From: an uncultured Coprococcus sp.
GTDB taxonomy: Bacteria > Bacillota > Clostridia > Lachnospirales > Lachnospiraceae
Direction of reading: 5' to 3'
Length of the DNA stretch: 64,000 nucleotides
NCBI GenBank assembly: GCA_934277375.1
Contig: CAKQTZ010000007.1
Location: 62,001 to 126,000 of the forward strand
Part shown: positions 35,812 through 45,602 of the stretch, piece after piece
How positions within the stretch are numbered: the first letter of the stretch is position 1
Layout of the letters: each line of letters begins with the position of its first letter
Notes under the pieces: model-generated
Told to the model about the DNA's origin: nothing
What the model saw: the letters and a program-made list of their open reading frames with translations, nothing else
Databases searched by the model: none
Program-made: the position numbers and the translations under genes

Positions 35812-36297
35812 CTAACAGCAAGTACCGCATCCGCACGGTTTTACACTTACACCTGTAACTGCCTGATTCTCAATATATCCACCAGCCATCAACCCTGCTC
35901 TTATTATACGGTTCCATTCTTTAGCCGAAAGTTCGATGTTGGAAGAATCATCAAGTTCGATGACGCAGGCATCCTCTATTCCGCAGCTTTCTCCGCAGGC
36001 AACCTTATACATATTCTTTCTGTTGATCGCCCCAATATCCTCCAGTGTATTCACCATTCTGTACACTGTAGCCGAACCAATCTTGCTGTCCTGCTTTGCT
36101 GCTTTATAATATATCTCCTTACAGGATGAGCATTCTTCCCCAAGGATTATATCCAGAAGTATCATTCTCTGTCTTGTTATCCTGCAGCCACGCTCTCTCA
36201 GTCTGCTGATAACAATCTCCTTCTGCATCGCTGTTCGCTGGATACCTGTATCATCTATATTCTTCTTGTCCGTCACTGTATTATCGTTAGTCATCAT
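35812..36297 (-). CDS. Fur-family metalloregulator
   Basis: Transcriptional regulator of 161 residues. The N-terminal winged helix contains ITRQRMILLDIIL and GSATVYRMVNTLEDIGAI (recognition helix region, about residues 74-91), the classic Fur pattern. The dimerisation/metal domain is shorter than usual and ends with an unusual Cys-rich tail KPCGCGTCC. It also has CGESCGIEDACVIEL, where typical Fur proteins have HHDH-type His ligands, so metal sensing may differ. Co-directional with the FeoB-associated/HMA gene. A palindrome overlaps its promoter, which suggests autoregulation (inference). Confidence 0.9.
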   Translation of the reverse strand: MMTNDNTVTDKKNIDDTGIQRTAMQKEIVISRLRERGCRITRQRMILLDIILGEECSSCKEIYYKAAKQDSKIGSATVYRMVNTLEDIGAINRKNMYKVACGESCGIEDACVIELDDSSNIELSAKEWNRIIRAGLMAGGYIENQAVTGVSVKPCGCGTCC

Positions 36298-36341
36298 ACA
36301 CGCCTCCTTGAAATAGTCTCAAATAAAACCAATTGCTAATT

Positions 36342-36391
36342 GATAATATTATCGCCAAGGTTAGTATGCGCTAACTTGGATTAGTTGTCAA
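36342..36391 (-). promoter_or_regulatory. Promoter and palindromes upstream of the Fur-family gene
   Basis: On minus, TTGACA (complement of 36386-36391), 17 bp, CATACT (complement of 36363-36368). An imperfect palindrome CCAAGGTTAG..CTAACTTGG (36355-36379) covers spacer and -10, and a perfect 12-bp palindrome GATAATATTATC (36342-36353), half-site-like for Fur proteins, lies at the start of the leader. Confidence 0.6.
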
Positions 36392-36452
36392 TAACGTTTT
36401 GTGCTAAAATCTAATATTATTTCATAATTCAACCTGCAGATCACACATTATT

Positions 36453-38900
36453 CTAACGATTATTTTTCTTCTGTGGAGTTCCGCAGTCAAATGTTATAAC
36501 TGCCTTGAACAGATCACCATCTATGCTCAGCTTAAAATCAGCCCTCATGAGCATGCAAAGGCTGTTTGCTATAGAAAGTCCCAAGCCGCTGCCTTCTGTA
36601 TTTCGTGAACTGTCCCCTCGGACAAATCTCTCCATCAGCTCATCACTTGACACATTTAAAGCCTCTCTGGAGATGTTCTTGAACTCAATTCTCACTGAAC
36701 CAGCATCATGGATCACGGATGCATACACCCTGGTTCCAGGCATTGCATATTTGCTTATATTGGCAAGGAGATTATCAAATACTCTCCACAGATGCTGTCC
36801 ATCAGCCTTTATGACTGCCGGCACCTCTGATCTTGTGAATACGACCTTAAGCCCGGCATTTGCAAGTTTATCCTCATACTCTGCAACAGCCTGCTCAAGC
36901 AGCATATTTGCATCTATCTCTGCCCAGTTTATCTGGATATTGCCGGTGGATGCCTTGGATGCCTCAACCAGATCCTCTATGAGTTTTTTCAGTCTCGCGG
37001 ACTGCCTTGAGAGAACTTCTATATATTCCTGTCTTGTCTTCTCATCCATATCATCCTTCTGCAGCAGATCTACATAGTTGATTATAGATGTAAGCGGGGT
37101 CTTTATATCGTGAGATACATTTGTTATGAGTTCTGTCTTCAAATGTTCACTCTTCATTCTGGCCTCAACAGCCTTTGCCATTCCGTCACTTATCTGGTTG
37201 AGATGTTCACCGTGTGCACGGAATACCCAGAACATCTTGCTTGTGTCCGCTTTCCTGTCAAGATTGCCCTCCGCCATCTCTTTAGCACATTTGTAAAGTT
37301 CCTGTGTCTGAATGATATATGCCACTATTCCGACTATGCACAGCCATTTTAAAATGATATAAATCACCACCCAGAGGAGGCCTCTCATGCTACCTGCCGC
37401 CAGGATTGCCACAAAAAATATCTCTACTATAGTTATACCTATATAAGCCCATATGCCCTTCTGTGTCAGGGACATATGACTTTTCACATACCTGAAACAA
37501 GCTTTCGTCTTTCCTGCCATCCACTTCAGCGCGCGGATTATCAGACAGTCTGCCAAAAATGTTCTCGCCTTAACCTTAGCAACTATATTATTAAAGAAAA
37601 ATAACGCCACAGAATATAGACATGCCACCGGCACCAGAAACGCAATGTACTGTATATTTTCTGATACAAATGTGTAGTTTTTATACTGGTTCACACACAT
37701 GGATGCAATTCCGCTTTCAACGAAGATCCCTATTGTTGCTGCAACAGAACATACTACCATAGCCAGCACAAGCTCAGTCGGAGCCCTCTCAAATCTGCCG
37801 AGTGTGATCGTCTCCTTCCCAGTCTTTACTCCGGCGTTGACCATTGAAAATATCGACATGACGATGCACAGCAGCAACACAACTGCAAATCCTGCCAGTA
37901 TCCCCTTACTCTTCGTATTCCATACTCCAATGTATTGGACCATTTCCGGATTTGACGCTTTGATGTTGTCTACAGCAGCCTCCACATCCACATAGCACTT
38001 TCCCGTGATATTTATAAATGAATATTCATCATAGCTTAGCACAAGACAGTAGCAATTCCCAGACGAACTGCCAATCTCGTCTGTGTCATCAAAATACAGT
38101 TTTTCAACCGAACTCGGGTAATGATCGCCATACATGATATCCTGTGTGGTGATAGACTTGCCATCCGCTGTCAATACAGAATCTGTATCATCCTCCAAAG
38201 TAGCATTTTCTTCATATTCTTCATTATAATTGTATTCATCATAATATGGCTCATCATTTCCCATCAGAGCATTGATATACTGCTCACCCTGTTCCATATC
38301 ACCTAGTTTGTTAAACACAATATATCTTTTAACAGGCACTTCTATCATGCTGTCATAATCGTTCGTATATATATTGTCGTCCAGCCGGGCTTCATCATTT
38401 ATAAGCTTTATATTTCCGGTCGTTACTTTTATCTTTCCAGTATTTGCATTTGCATCATCACTACAGGATGCTGTCAGCATATAGCCGATATCACCTCGCT
38501 CGCTCATATCCTCATATCGGTATGATGACTTGATCGCAGATGTTGTATCCGCGTTGGTCAATCTCCGGAAAACATCATCCGCGGTTATAACCATATCTCC
38601 GTTATGATCAGCACTCACGAGCTGACTGTATGTTGTGAAGCTTTCCAGCTGTGACCTTGTATCCTGGATATAAGCATTCACATTTCCGGTAAGCACCTCA
38701 TTTGTGTCCTCCACATAATCATTTACAAGCCTCTCATACGGCGTCGCGCCCTGATCATCATCACTGTACACTCCAAGGTAGCTTCCCTGCAGCACCAGAC
38801 CGCCTGTATACAGCGTTCCATATGCCAGCACCGCCACAAGAATATATATTCCAAGCTTGAAGAACACATTTCCTCGTATCTTATAAATTGCCTTATCCAC
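36453..38900 (-). CDS. Large two-component sensor histidine kinase
   Basis: Membrane kinase of 815 residues. One N-terminal helix (about 12-33) and a long extracellular domain (about 35-330) precede about five further helices (335-535), a HAMP-like linker (ELYKCAKEMAEGNLDRKADTSKM) and the kinase core. The core has H-box NVSHDIKTPLTSI (His about 604), N-box DNLLANISKYAMPGTR, in which Ser replaces the more usual Asn/Asp-rich text, and G-box EGSGLGLSIANSL. The GTG start at 38900 shares its G with the regulator stop, and GGAGGG precedes it. The signal is unknown; this layout is common in clostridial antibiotic- or envelope-sensing kinases. Confidence 0.92.
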   Translation of the reverse strand: MDKAIYKIRGNVFFKLGIYILVAVLAYGTLYTGGLVLQGSYLGVYSDDDQGATPYERLVNDYVEDTNEVLTGNVNAYIQDTRSQLESFTTYSQLVSADHNGDMVITADDVFRRLTNADTTSAIKSSYRYEDMSERGDIGYMLTASCSDDANANTGKIKVTTGNIKLINDEARLDDNIYTNDYDSMIEVPVKRYIVFNKLGDMEQGEQYINALMGNDEPYYDEYNYNEEYEENATLEDDTDSVLTADGKSITTQDIMYGDHYPSSVEKLYFDDTDEIGSSSGNCYCLVLSYDEYSFINITGKCYVDVEAAVDNIKASNPEMVQYIGVWNTKSKGILAGFAVVLLLCIVMSIFSMVNAGVKTGKETITLGRFERAPTELVLAMVVCSVAATIGIFVESGIASMCVNQYKNYTFVSENIQYIAFLVPVACLYSVALFFFNNIVAKVKARTFLADCLIIRALKWMAGKTKACFRYVKSHMSLTQKGIWAYIGITIVEIFFVAILAAGSMRGLLWVVIYIILKWLCIVGIVAYIIQTQELYKCAKEMAEGNLDRKADTSKMFWVFRAHGEHLNQISDGMAKAVEARMKSEHLKTELITNVSHDIKTPLTSIINYVDLLQKDDMDEKTRQEYIEVLSRQSARLKKLIEDLVEASKASTGNIQINWAEIDANMLLEQAVAEYEDKLANAGLKVVFTRSEVPAVIKADGQHLWRVFDNLLANISKYAMPGTRVYASVIHDAGSVRIEFKNISREALNVSSDELMERFVRGDSSRNTEGSGLGLSIANSLCMLMRADFKLSIDGDLFKAVITFDCGTPQKKNNR

Positions 38901-39589
38901 TATTTTCCCTCCATTTTATAACCTCTTCCCCAGATAACCTTTATATATCTTGGTTCTGAAGGATTTATCTCTATCTTTTCTCTCAGATGTCTTATGTGGA
39001 CTGCAACGGATCCTTCCGCTCCCATAGGATCCTCCTTCCACACCGCCTTATATATCTCCTTTGTGGGAAATACCTTTCCCACATTCTGCATAAGAAGTTT
39101 CAGGATGTCATACTCCGTCGGGGTGAGGGGCATAAGTTCACCGTCAAGTGTAACCTGCTTGGATTTGTCGTCAAGTTCTATACCTCCGATAACCAGCTTA
39201 TCTTTCGGTGTCTCTCCGCCTCCCAGCTGCATGTAACGCCTGAGCTGGGACTTTACCCTTGCCAGAAGTTCCACCGGATTGAATGGTTTTGTCACATAGT
39301 CATCTGCGCCGACCTCAAGCCCCAGTATCTTGTCGGTATCCTCACTCTTTGCCGTCAGCATGATAACCGGCACATTGCTGATCTCTCTTATCTTTGCCAT
39401 GGCTGTTATACCGTCCATCTGAGGCATCATGACGTCCATAAGTACAAGCTGTATATCATTGGCATTTACCATGTCAACAGCTTCCTTTCCGTTGTAAGCT
39501 TTGTATACCGAATACCCCGCTGTCTTGAGATATATCTCTATCGCTGATACTATGTCTTTTTCATCGTCACATATTAATATATTGTACAT
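38900..39589 (-). CDS. OmpR/PhoB-family response regulator
   Basis: DNA-binding regulator of 229 residues: receiver with ICDDEKD, phosphoacceptor Asp in LVLMDVMMPQMDG (about residue 54) and Lys in VTKPF; winged helix with HIRHLREKIE and VIWGRGYKMEGK at the C-terminus. First gene of a two-gene operon with the kinase; stop and start codons overlap by one base. Its promoter region has 11-bp-spaced TTTAAGA direct repeats, a likely self-binding site. Confidence 0.96.
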   Translation of the reverse strand: MYNILICDDEKDIVSAIEIYLKTAGYSVYKAYNGKEAVDMVNANDIQLVLMDVMMPQMDGITAMAKIREISNVPVIMLTAKSEDTDKILGLEVGADDYVTKPFNPVELLARVKSQLRRYMQLGGGETPKDKLVIGGIELDDKSKQVTLDGELMPLTPTEYDILKLLMQNVGKVFPTKEIYKAVWKEDPMGAEGSVAVHIRHLREKIEINPSEPRYIKVIWGRGYKMEGK

Positions 39590-39682
39590 TTTTCATGTCC
39601 TCACCTTTTTCGTATTTATCCTTAGCTTACCACAATCACCTCCTGTTCTCAATTATCGCCATACTGCCATTAAGAAACAACC

Positions 39683-39709
39683 ATTATAAAGTTTAAGATA
39701 TCTTTAAGA
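39683..39709 (-). promoter_or_regulatory. Promoter with PhoB-type direct repeats
   Basis: TATAAT on minus (complement of 39683-39688) has no good -35; instead TTTAAGA occurs at 39692-39698 and 39703-39709 (plus strand), an 11-bp period like the tandem half-sites of OmpR/PhoB regulators. The repeats cover the -35 position of the regulator gene promoter. Confidence 0.5.
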
Positions 39710-39802
39710 CTTGTCATTATTTGTGGTATACTTAGGAGGCGGTCTGTCATTGCAGATGTTATAACGCAAAATATATCACTATATAGAAACGGAGTTTTAT
39801 TT

Positions 39803-40996
39803 ATGACCAAAAAAGACGTACTTGAGATAAGACACCTGTTCGCTCCAAAGGAATGCTCCATAAGCAAGATCCGCGGATGCTACGTGGACGGAGACTGCAA
39901 CAAGGTGGCGACCATCAACGAACAGTTTCTCACCATGCCGGAGGAAGAAACATACAAATATTTCGAAATACTGAAAAAGACTTTGTCGGGAAGCATTGGC
40001 AAAAACCTTGTGACAATGCCATTTCCAACCTCACAGGAATTTGACGGAGGAACGCAGGAATTTCTTAACAGACTGAGGAAAAGCAAGCTTGAGGACGATG
40101 ATCTCATCAATGAATTCTATGACAAAATCATCGAAAACTATGATTATACAGGCAATTATCTCATTCTGCTCATACATGATACCTATGACGTCCCGGGTAA
40201 GACAACAGACGGCATTCTGATGGATGATGCTTCCGATGAGGTATATGACTATATCATGTGCTCCATCTGCCACGTCAACCTGTCCAAAGCCGGACTCAGC
40301 TACTTCGACATGGACAGCACATTTCACAACAGAGTGCGTGACTGGGTTGTGGATATGCCGGACATCGGATTCCTGTTCCCGGCATTTATCGACAGAAGCA
40401 CAGATATACACAATGTCCTGTACTACACCAAGAAACCAGAGGAGCTTCACGACAGTTTCATAAGCAATATACTTGGCACTTCCCTTCCTATAACTGCTGG
40501 AGAACAGAAGGATGTATTTCAGGAGATTGTTGCTGAGACTCTGGGAGATGACTGTAATTACGATATGGTAAGAACCATCCACGACAATCTGAACGAGATG
40601 ATAGAACAGAGAAAGGACAGCCCGGAACCGCTCACTCTCTCCAAAAACACTATAAAGAACCTGCTGACAGAGAGCGGAGTATCAGACGAGAAGATGGCAG
40701 ACTTTGATGCACACTATGAGAAGGTCACCGCAGCGGCAGCGCCGCCTGAACAGGCATCCGAGAGCCCGGAGGATGAACCGTCCATAGTTGTACCGCGCGA
40801 AAAGTCAACAGTCATGTACGCGGCTAATGTTGCAAACACCAAAACATTCGAGGTTAAAACCCCTGATGTTGTCATTAAGGTCAATCCTGAGAGAACTGAC
40901 CTGGTGGAGACCATGGAGATTGACGGAAGAAAGTGTATCGTCATCCAGATATCCGATCAGGTTGAGGTGAACGGAATCCCGATCAACAATAAATAA
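39803..40996 (+). CDS. DUF4317 protein
   Basis: Cytoplasmic protein of 397 residues that matches the DUF4317 family common in clostridia: MTKKDVLEIRHLFAPKECSI, then GCYVDGDCNKV and FHNRVRDWVVDMPDIGFLFPAFIDR. No catalytic motif or membrane segment is visible. A Pro/Glu/Ser-rich linker (about residues 313-335) separates the main body from a C-terminal segment (VVIKVNPERTDLVETMEIDGRKC). Function unknown. It is divergent from the adjacent two-component operon and has its own terminator. Confidence 0.88.
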   Translation: MTKKDVLEIRHLFAPKECSISKIRGCYVDGDCNKVATINEQFLTMPEEETYKYFEILKKTLSGSIGKNLVTMPFPTSQEFDGGTQEFLNRLRKSKLEDDDLINEFYDKIIENYDYTGNYLILLIHDTYDVPGKTTDGILMDDASDEVYDYIMCSICHVNLSKAGLSYFDMDSTFHNRVRDWVVDMPDIGFLFPAFIDRSTDIHNVLYYTKKPEELHDSFISNILGTSLPITAGEQKDVFQEIVAETLGDDCNYDMVRTIHDNLNEMIEQRKDSPEPLTLSKNTIKNLLTESGVSDEKMADFDAHYEKVTAAAAPPEQASESPEDEPSIVVPREKSTVMYAANVANTKTFEVKTPDVVIKVNPERTDLVETMEIDGRKCIVIQISDQVEVNGIPINNK

Positions 40997-41032
40997 CAGA
41001 CTAACAGCAGCCGATCAACTGACAGCTGTGAT

Positions 41033-41085
41033 AAGAATAGTAAAACATCCAGACTGATATACAGCCTGGATGTTTTACTATTCTT
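41033..41085. terminator. Bidirectional terminator between DUF4317 gene and corA
   Basis: A 20-bp stem AAGAATAGTAAAACATCCAG with its complement ending at 41085; both arms carry A/T runs, so it serves the convergent genes. Confidence 0.88.
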
Positions 41086-41170
41086 ACCTGTGAAAAAAAC
41101 AGGGCATATTTTCACACCAGCCCTGTCCTAACAGATCCTTTTTTATAATACATATTCTTTTATGACCGTC

Positions 41171-42118
41171 CTACTGCTTGAGCATCTTTTTTTTCTTCAA
41201 TATCAAAGCTATCACAATACTTATAACGAATATTATACCGCACACTATCTCAAACCCATACGGAACATTTGCAAACGGCATCCACTTCGTGCCCACATTC
41301 ATTCCATACACACCCGATATGACTGTAGGCACAGCCATGACAATGGTTATGGCTGCAAGAAACTTCATGGCATTGTTCAATCTATTGTTGATGATCGTGG
41401 TCATGAGCTCCCTCGTACCACTTATGATATCTCTGTATATCTGTGTCATCTCTATAGCCTGCTTATTCTCCACCAAAACATCGTCAAGCAATTCCTTGTC
41501 CTCCGGATACTGCTTGATCCTGCCATATCTGGTCAGTTTGTCGAGGACTACCCCGTTCGCCCTCAATGACGTAGCGAAGTATACAAGGTTGGATTCCAGC
41601 TCATGAAGATCTATGAGATCCGCATCCTCGGTCTCCTCCTGGATACGCTGCTCTATGAGGGTTCTCCTTCTGTCCATGACTCTCAGATAATACTGGTATG
41701 TTGTACAGTTTCTGTAGAGTATCTGATACATGAACCTCATCCTCTTCTTGGTACTGAATTCCCTCACCTTGCCCTCCATGAACGCCTCAAGAACAGGTGT
41801 CTCCTCAGCGCATATGGTGATGATACAGTCGGCAACAAGTATGATACCAAGAGGGATTGTGGTATACGCCTCACGTTCATTTCTTATCTCTATAGAAGGG
41901 ATATCCACGATTATCAGTGTGTAGTTGTCCTCCACCTGAACACGCGAGCTCTCCTCATCATCCAGGGCGGCTCTGACATCCGCCAGATCTATCTCAAATC
42001 TCTCAGCAATGCTCTTACTCTCATCTATGGTCGGCTTCGTCATAACTATCCAGGCGCCAGGACCGTATTCCTGAATCTCACTCAAAATTCTGTCATCTGT
42101 TCTGTACAGCGTGATCAT
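41171..42118 (-). CDS. corA: CorA-family Mg2+/divalent cation transporter
   Basis: Pentameric cation channel subunit of 315 residues: a large cytoplasmic N-terminal domain, a long helix, then two C-terminal membrane helices. The first helix ends with the selectivity motif YGMN (in PTVISGVYGMNVG, about residue 270), the second is IVCGIIFVISIVIALIL, with basic tail KKKKMLKQ. ATG 42118 is preferred because AGGAGG precedes it by about 9 nt; an in-frame ATG at 42196 lies in the terminator region of the upstream gene. Mg2+ is the usual substrate but Co2+ or Ni2+ are possible. Confidence 0.93.
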   Translation of the reverse strand: MITLYRTDDRILSEIQEYGPGAWIVMTKPTIDESKSIAERFEIDLADVRAALDDEESSRVQVEDNYTLIIVDIPSIEIRNEREAYTTIPLGIILVADCIITICAEETPVLEAFMEGKVREFSTKKRMRFMYQILYRNCTTYQYYLRVMDRRRTLIEQRIQEETEDADLIDLHELESNLVYFATSLRANGVVLDKLTRYGRIKQYPEDKELLDDVLVENKQAIEMTQIYRDIISGTRELMTTIINNRLNNAMKFLAAITIVMAVPTVISGVYGMNVGTKWMPFANVPYGFEIVCGIIFVISIVIALILKKKKMLKQ

Positions 42119-42192
42119 ATCTGCGCCTCCTGTCACATAGATTACAGCATGCCTCAAATGCGCATTACCGCTTGATAATATTAACATAAAAA

Positions 42193-42230
42193 ACACGGCC
42201 TTTCAACAAAGTTTTGTGTAAAGACCGTGT
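42193..42230 (-). terminator. Terminator after the SSS symporter
   Basis: On minus, ACACGGTCTTT pairs with AAAGGCCGTGT and TTTTTT follows, 60 bp beyond the stop of the symporter gene. Confidence 0.85.
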
Positions 42231-42288
42231 AATATCTATGTATATGATCCGCCGCTTTTATCGCGTCTGCACGCACGTTTATCCTGTA

Positions 42289-43830
42289 CTAGTCAAGAGC
42301 CTTTCTGTGTGCTACTGTAACTGTCTCCTCATAGCATGAGAAAGCTTCTTCAACTTTCTTCTGATCAGGCTTCTTTGTGAACAGACTCACAACAGGAACT
42401 ATGATAAGTCCTCCAACCATGGCGACTGCACCACAGTTGATAGGCGACTGCATAACCGCAGGGAATTTGAACAATCCCCATGTATTGCTTATGAAGTTCA
42501 GTGTCATGATTCCTGTTCCCCATATAAAGCATGTCCAGCAAGCCGCAACTGTAGTCTTCTTCCAGTATAAGCCATATAAGAATGGAGCAAGGAACGCACC
42601 TGCTATAGCTCCCCATGAAACTCCCATGAGCTGTGCTATAAATGTGATTCTGCTTGAGTACTGCACGATGGCAATAACAGCCGATACAGCAACGAACATA
42701 ACGAGCATAATCCTCATGACAAGTATCTGTTTCTTCTCATCCATCTTAGGAGCAATGACCGGCTTTATAAAGTCAATGGTGAGAGTTGAACTGGATGTAA
42801 GGACCAGCGAAGAAAGTGTGGACATAGATGCTGAAAGCACCAGTATGACCACAAGTCCCATAAGGGCAGCCGGAAGCTTCTCAAGCAGATGTGGAATGAT
42901 GGCGTCGAATCCCTCTGCCGCAACATCGGTTCCTGTCAGTCTTCCAAATCCGCCGAGGAAATAGCATCCGCCGGCAACTACGATTGCAAACAGTGTCGAC
43001 ACAACTGTACCTGTCTTGATGGATCTCTCATCCTTGATGGCGTAGAACTTCTGTACCATCTGTGGAAGTCCCCATGTTCCAAGGGATGTCAGCACGACTA
43101 CACAGAACAGATTGAATACGTCAGGTCCCAGGAATGATGCAAATACACCAGGTGTATCTGACACTGCAGGATCATTTATCCTTGCCAGACTGTCTAGCGC
43201 GCCTGTGAGTCCACCATAGTTGTTAAGTACCGCATATATGACTGCCACGATTCCCACTAGCATGATGAGTCCCTGAATAAAGTCGTTGATCGCAGTCGCC
43301 ATGTAGCCACCGACAATTACATATATTCCTGTAAGTGCAGCCATAACAATTACACATATCTTATAGTCAACATTGAATGCCATTCCAAACAGTCTGGAAA
43401 GTCCATTGTACAGAGACGCTGTGTACGGAATGAGGAATATAAAGATGATAATTGACGAGAACAGCTTCAGCGACTTGCTGGAGTATCTCTTCTCGAAAAA
43501 CTCCGGCATGGTTCTCGTATCAAGCTCCTGTGTGAGAAGTCTTGTTCGTCTTCCAAGAACGACCCATGCCACCAGTGAGCCAAGCAGTGCATTTCCAATT
43601 CCTATCCATGTGGAAGCAATTCCGTACTTCCATCCAAACTGTCCGGCATATCCAATGAATATAACAGCCGAGAAGTAAGATGTTCCATAGGCAAATGCCG
43701 TGAGCCACGGGCCAACGCTTCTGCCTCCGAGAACAAATCCATTCACATCCTTTGTGTGTTTTCTTGAGTAAAATCCAACTCCCAGCATGATTGCAAAGAA
43801 AACAACAAGCATAATAACTTTGAGTACCAT
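42289..43830 (-). CDS. Sodium:solute symporter (SSS family)
   Basis: Integral membrane Na+-coupled importer of 513 residues with about 13 helices. The family pattern is present: FVLGGRSVGPWLTAFAYGTSYFSAVIFIGYAG (residues about 32-63) and GGYMATAINDFIQGLIML, close to PutP/PanF-like proteins. Substrate (proline, pantothenate or another organic acid or amino acid) cannot be decided. ATG 43830 has GGGAGG upstream. Monocistronic with its own terminator. Confidence 0.92.
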   Translation of the reverse strand: MVLKVIMLVVFFAIMLGVGFYSRKHTKDVNGFVLGGRSVGPWLTAFAYGTSYFSAVIFIGYAGQFGWKYGIASTWIGIGNALLGSLVAWVVLGRRTRLLTQELDTRTMPEFFEKRYSSKSLKLFSSIIIFIFLIPYTASLYNGLSRLFGMAFNVDYKICVIVMAALTGIYVIVGGYMATAINDFIQGLIMLVGIVAVIYAVLNNYGGLTGALDSLARINDPAVSDTPGVFASFLGPDVFNLFCVVVLTSLGTWGLPQMVQKFYAIKDERSIKTGTVVSTLFAIVVAGGCYFLGGFGRLTGTDVAAEGFDAIIPHLLEKLPAALMGLVVILVLSASMSTLSSLVLTSSSTLTIDFIKPVIAPKMDEKKQILVMRIMLVMFVAVSAVIAIVQYSSRITFIAQLMGVSWGAIAGAFLAPFLYGLYWKKTTVAACWTCFIWGTGIMTLNFISNTWGLFKFPAVMQSPINCGAVAMVGGLIIVPVVSLFTKKPDQKKVEEAFSCYEETVTVAHRKALD

Positions 43831-43965
43831 AGTATCCTCCCAATACATTTTTTATCCGCGTTTTTACTTTATTGCGTTGAAGTGTATCAACTTTAAAGTT
43901 TTGCGGTTTAAATTGCTACGTCTGATTATATGATATCCCCATACCATAGTCAAGAAATATCCACA

Positions 43966-44007
43966 AAAAAATACAGCGTGCAGCACTCGCTACACGCTGT
44001 ATTTTTT
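43966..44007. terminator. Terminator after the Ca2+/Na+ exchanger
   Basis: AAAAAATACAGCGTG (43966-43980) and CACGCTGTATTTTTT (43993-44007) form a 15-bp stem with T-runs on both strands. It ends the exchanger gene on minus. Confidence 0.9.
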
Positions 44008-44038
44008 GAGCTCTGATCCCATCGCCCCAATTTGATGT

Positions 44039-45004
44039 CTACGACATATAATTCTTGTACATAATATAAGCAAAATATACCGCATACACAGCCAGCATCA
44101 CTATTCCGCCCGGCTTGGTGAGCTTCTTCTTTCTGACGCTGCACACCCATAGGAGAACAGCAGCCACTATTGCCATGATGCCATCCACCAGGAAGTTCTG
44201 CTCAAACTGCACTGGGGTTATGAGCATTGTAGTTCCGGCAACGAAAAGTATATTGAATATATTGCTTCCAACTATGTTGCCTATGGCAATATCTGTCTGC
44301 CCTTTTTTTGCCGCTGTGCATGATGTCACAAGCTCAGGAAGAGATGTTCCAAATGCCACTATTGTAAGACCTATAAGTCTCTCTGTCATACCGAGCTTTC
44401 CAGCTATATATGATGCCGCATTTACAGTGAAATTACTTCCGACCACGACCAGTGCTAATCCTATGATTATAAGCAGTATAAGTCTCGGAGCCTTATCCTT
44501 CTCCGTGAGCTCTATAGAATCACTCTCGCTGTTGCCATTCTTCGCGCTGATGATCAGATATACCAAAAATCCAATAAACACTACATAGAATATCACACCC
44601 TCAAGTCTGCTGAGCACACCATCAAAATATCCCATGCAGAGTATCATGATCGATGCCAAGATAACAAATGGTATGTCTATCCTAAGTGTATTTTTCTTTA
44701 TAGGAAGTGCTGCTATGAGTGCTGTCACTCCAAGGATGACAAGGATGTTAATAATGTTGCTTCCAAGCACATTTCCAACAGTAATCCCGGCTCCCGCAGG
44801 TGAAAGTGCCGCCTTTATGCTGACGGCTGCCTCTGGCGCACTAGTGCCCATGGCAACTATTGTTAATCCAACCACCATCTCTGGTATGTTGCATTTGACA
44901 GCTATTTTGGACGCACCATCTACAAATACATCCGCTCCCTTTATCATAAACACAAATCCAAGCACAAGCAGTAGTATCTGCCCCAGCATTTTTAATATCT
45001 CCAT
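44039..45004 (-). CDS. Calcium/sodium antiporter (CaCA family)
   Basis: Membrane exchanger of 321 residues with ten helices in two inverted halves. Both alpha repeats are plain: VAMGTSAPEAAVSIKAAL (about residue 52) and VAFGTSLPELVTSCTAAKKG (about 217), each followed by NVLGSNIINI or NIVGSNIFNILF. Resembles YrbG-type K+-independent Na+/Ca2+ exchangers. GGAGGG precedes the start. Confidence 0.94.
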   Translation of the reverse strand: MEILKMLGQILLLVLGFVFMIKGADVFVDGASKIAVKCNIPEMVVGLTIVAMGTSAPEAAVSIKAALSPAGAGITVGNVLGSNIINILVILGVTALIAALPIKKNTLRIDIPFVILASIMILCMGYFDGVLSRLEGVIFYVVFIGFLVYLIISAKNGNSESDSIELTEKDKAPRLILLIIIGLALVVVGSNFTVNAASYIAGKLGMTERLIGLTIVAFGTSLPELVTSCTAAKKGQTDIAIGNIVGSNIFNILFVAGTTMLITPVQFEQNFLVDGIMAIVAAVLLWVCSVRKKKLTKPGGIVMLAVYAVYFAYIMYKNYMS

Positions 45005-45092
45005 ACATTCCCTCCATTGTTATATATGTGCTACATTTTAAACTCAGCTATATGAGCAGCTTTTCTATCTCTATCATGTAGCATATGGCGTA

Positions 45093-45602
45093 TTACAGAT
45101 CTCTTCTGACAATTATCATGCCCGCAACGCTGTCCAGCAATTCCTCGATTCCAAGGCCTTCCGCTTTGATATTTATATGGCAGTACTTATCATAAAGCTT
45201 TGTCCTCTCGTTATACAAATCTTTCAGAGTCTGTCCATCCTTCAGCACCACGCCTCTTCTCTTGATATTGCCAAGTCTGTTCGCTATCTCCTCATATGGA
45301 AGATTGATGTATATAACTGTATCCTCCGCCATGTATTTCTCCATGGCCTCAGTGCAGTACACAGCGCTTCCACCTGTGGCTATGACTGCATGTTGGTCTG
45401 TGATACCCTTGTTCACATCATTCTCGATCTTTAAAAACCCATCATCGCCATACTTTGCTATGATCTCCCTGAGCAGCATTCCCTGACTGTTCTGTATGAG
45501 AATATCTGCATCGATGAACTTATAACCGAGAACCTTTGCCAGAAGAACCCCTATAGTGCTCTTGCCCGCTCCCGGCATGCCTGTAAGTACTATGTTGTTC
45601 AT
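45093..45602 (-). CDS. aroK: Shikimate kinase
   Basis: Cytoplasmic P-loop kinase of 169 residues phosphorylating shikimate in chorismate synthesis. Walker A is GMPGAGKSTIG (residues 8-18), DADILIQN holds the shikimate-binding Asp, and GGSAVY is the second substrate motif. The LID region (GNIKRRGVVLKD) has the arginine. Start codon overlaps the stop of the Lrp/AsnC gene by 4 nt. No other aro genes are nearby. Confidence 0.93.
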   Translation of the reverse strand: MNNIVLTGMPGAGKSTIGVLLAKVLGYKFIDADILIQNSQGMLLREIIAKYGDDGFLKIENDVNKGITDQHAVIATGGSAVYCTEAMEKYMAEDTVIYINLPYEEIANRLGNIKRRGVVLKDGQTLKDLYNERTKLYDKYCHINIKAEGLGIEELLDSVAGMIIVRRDL

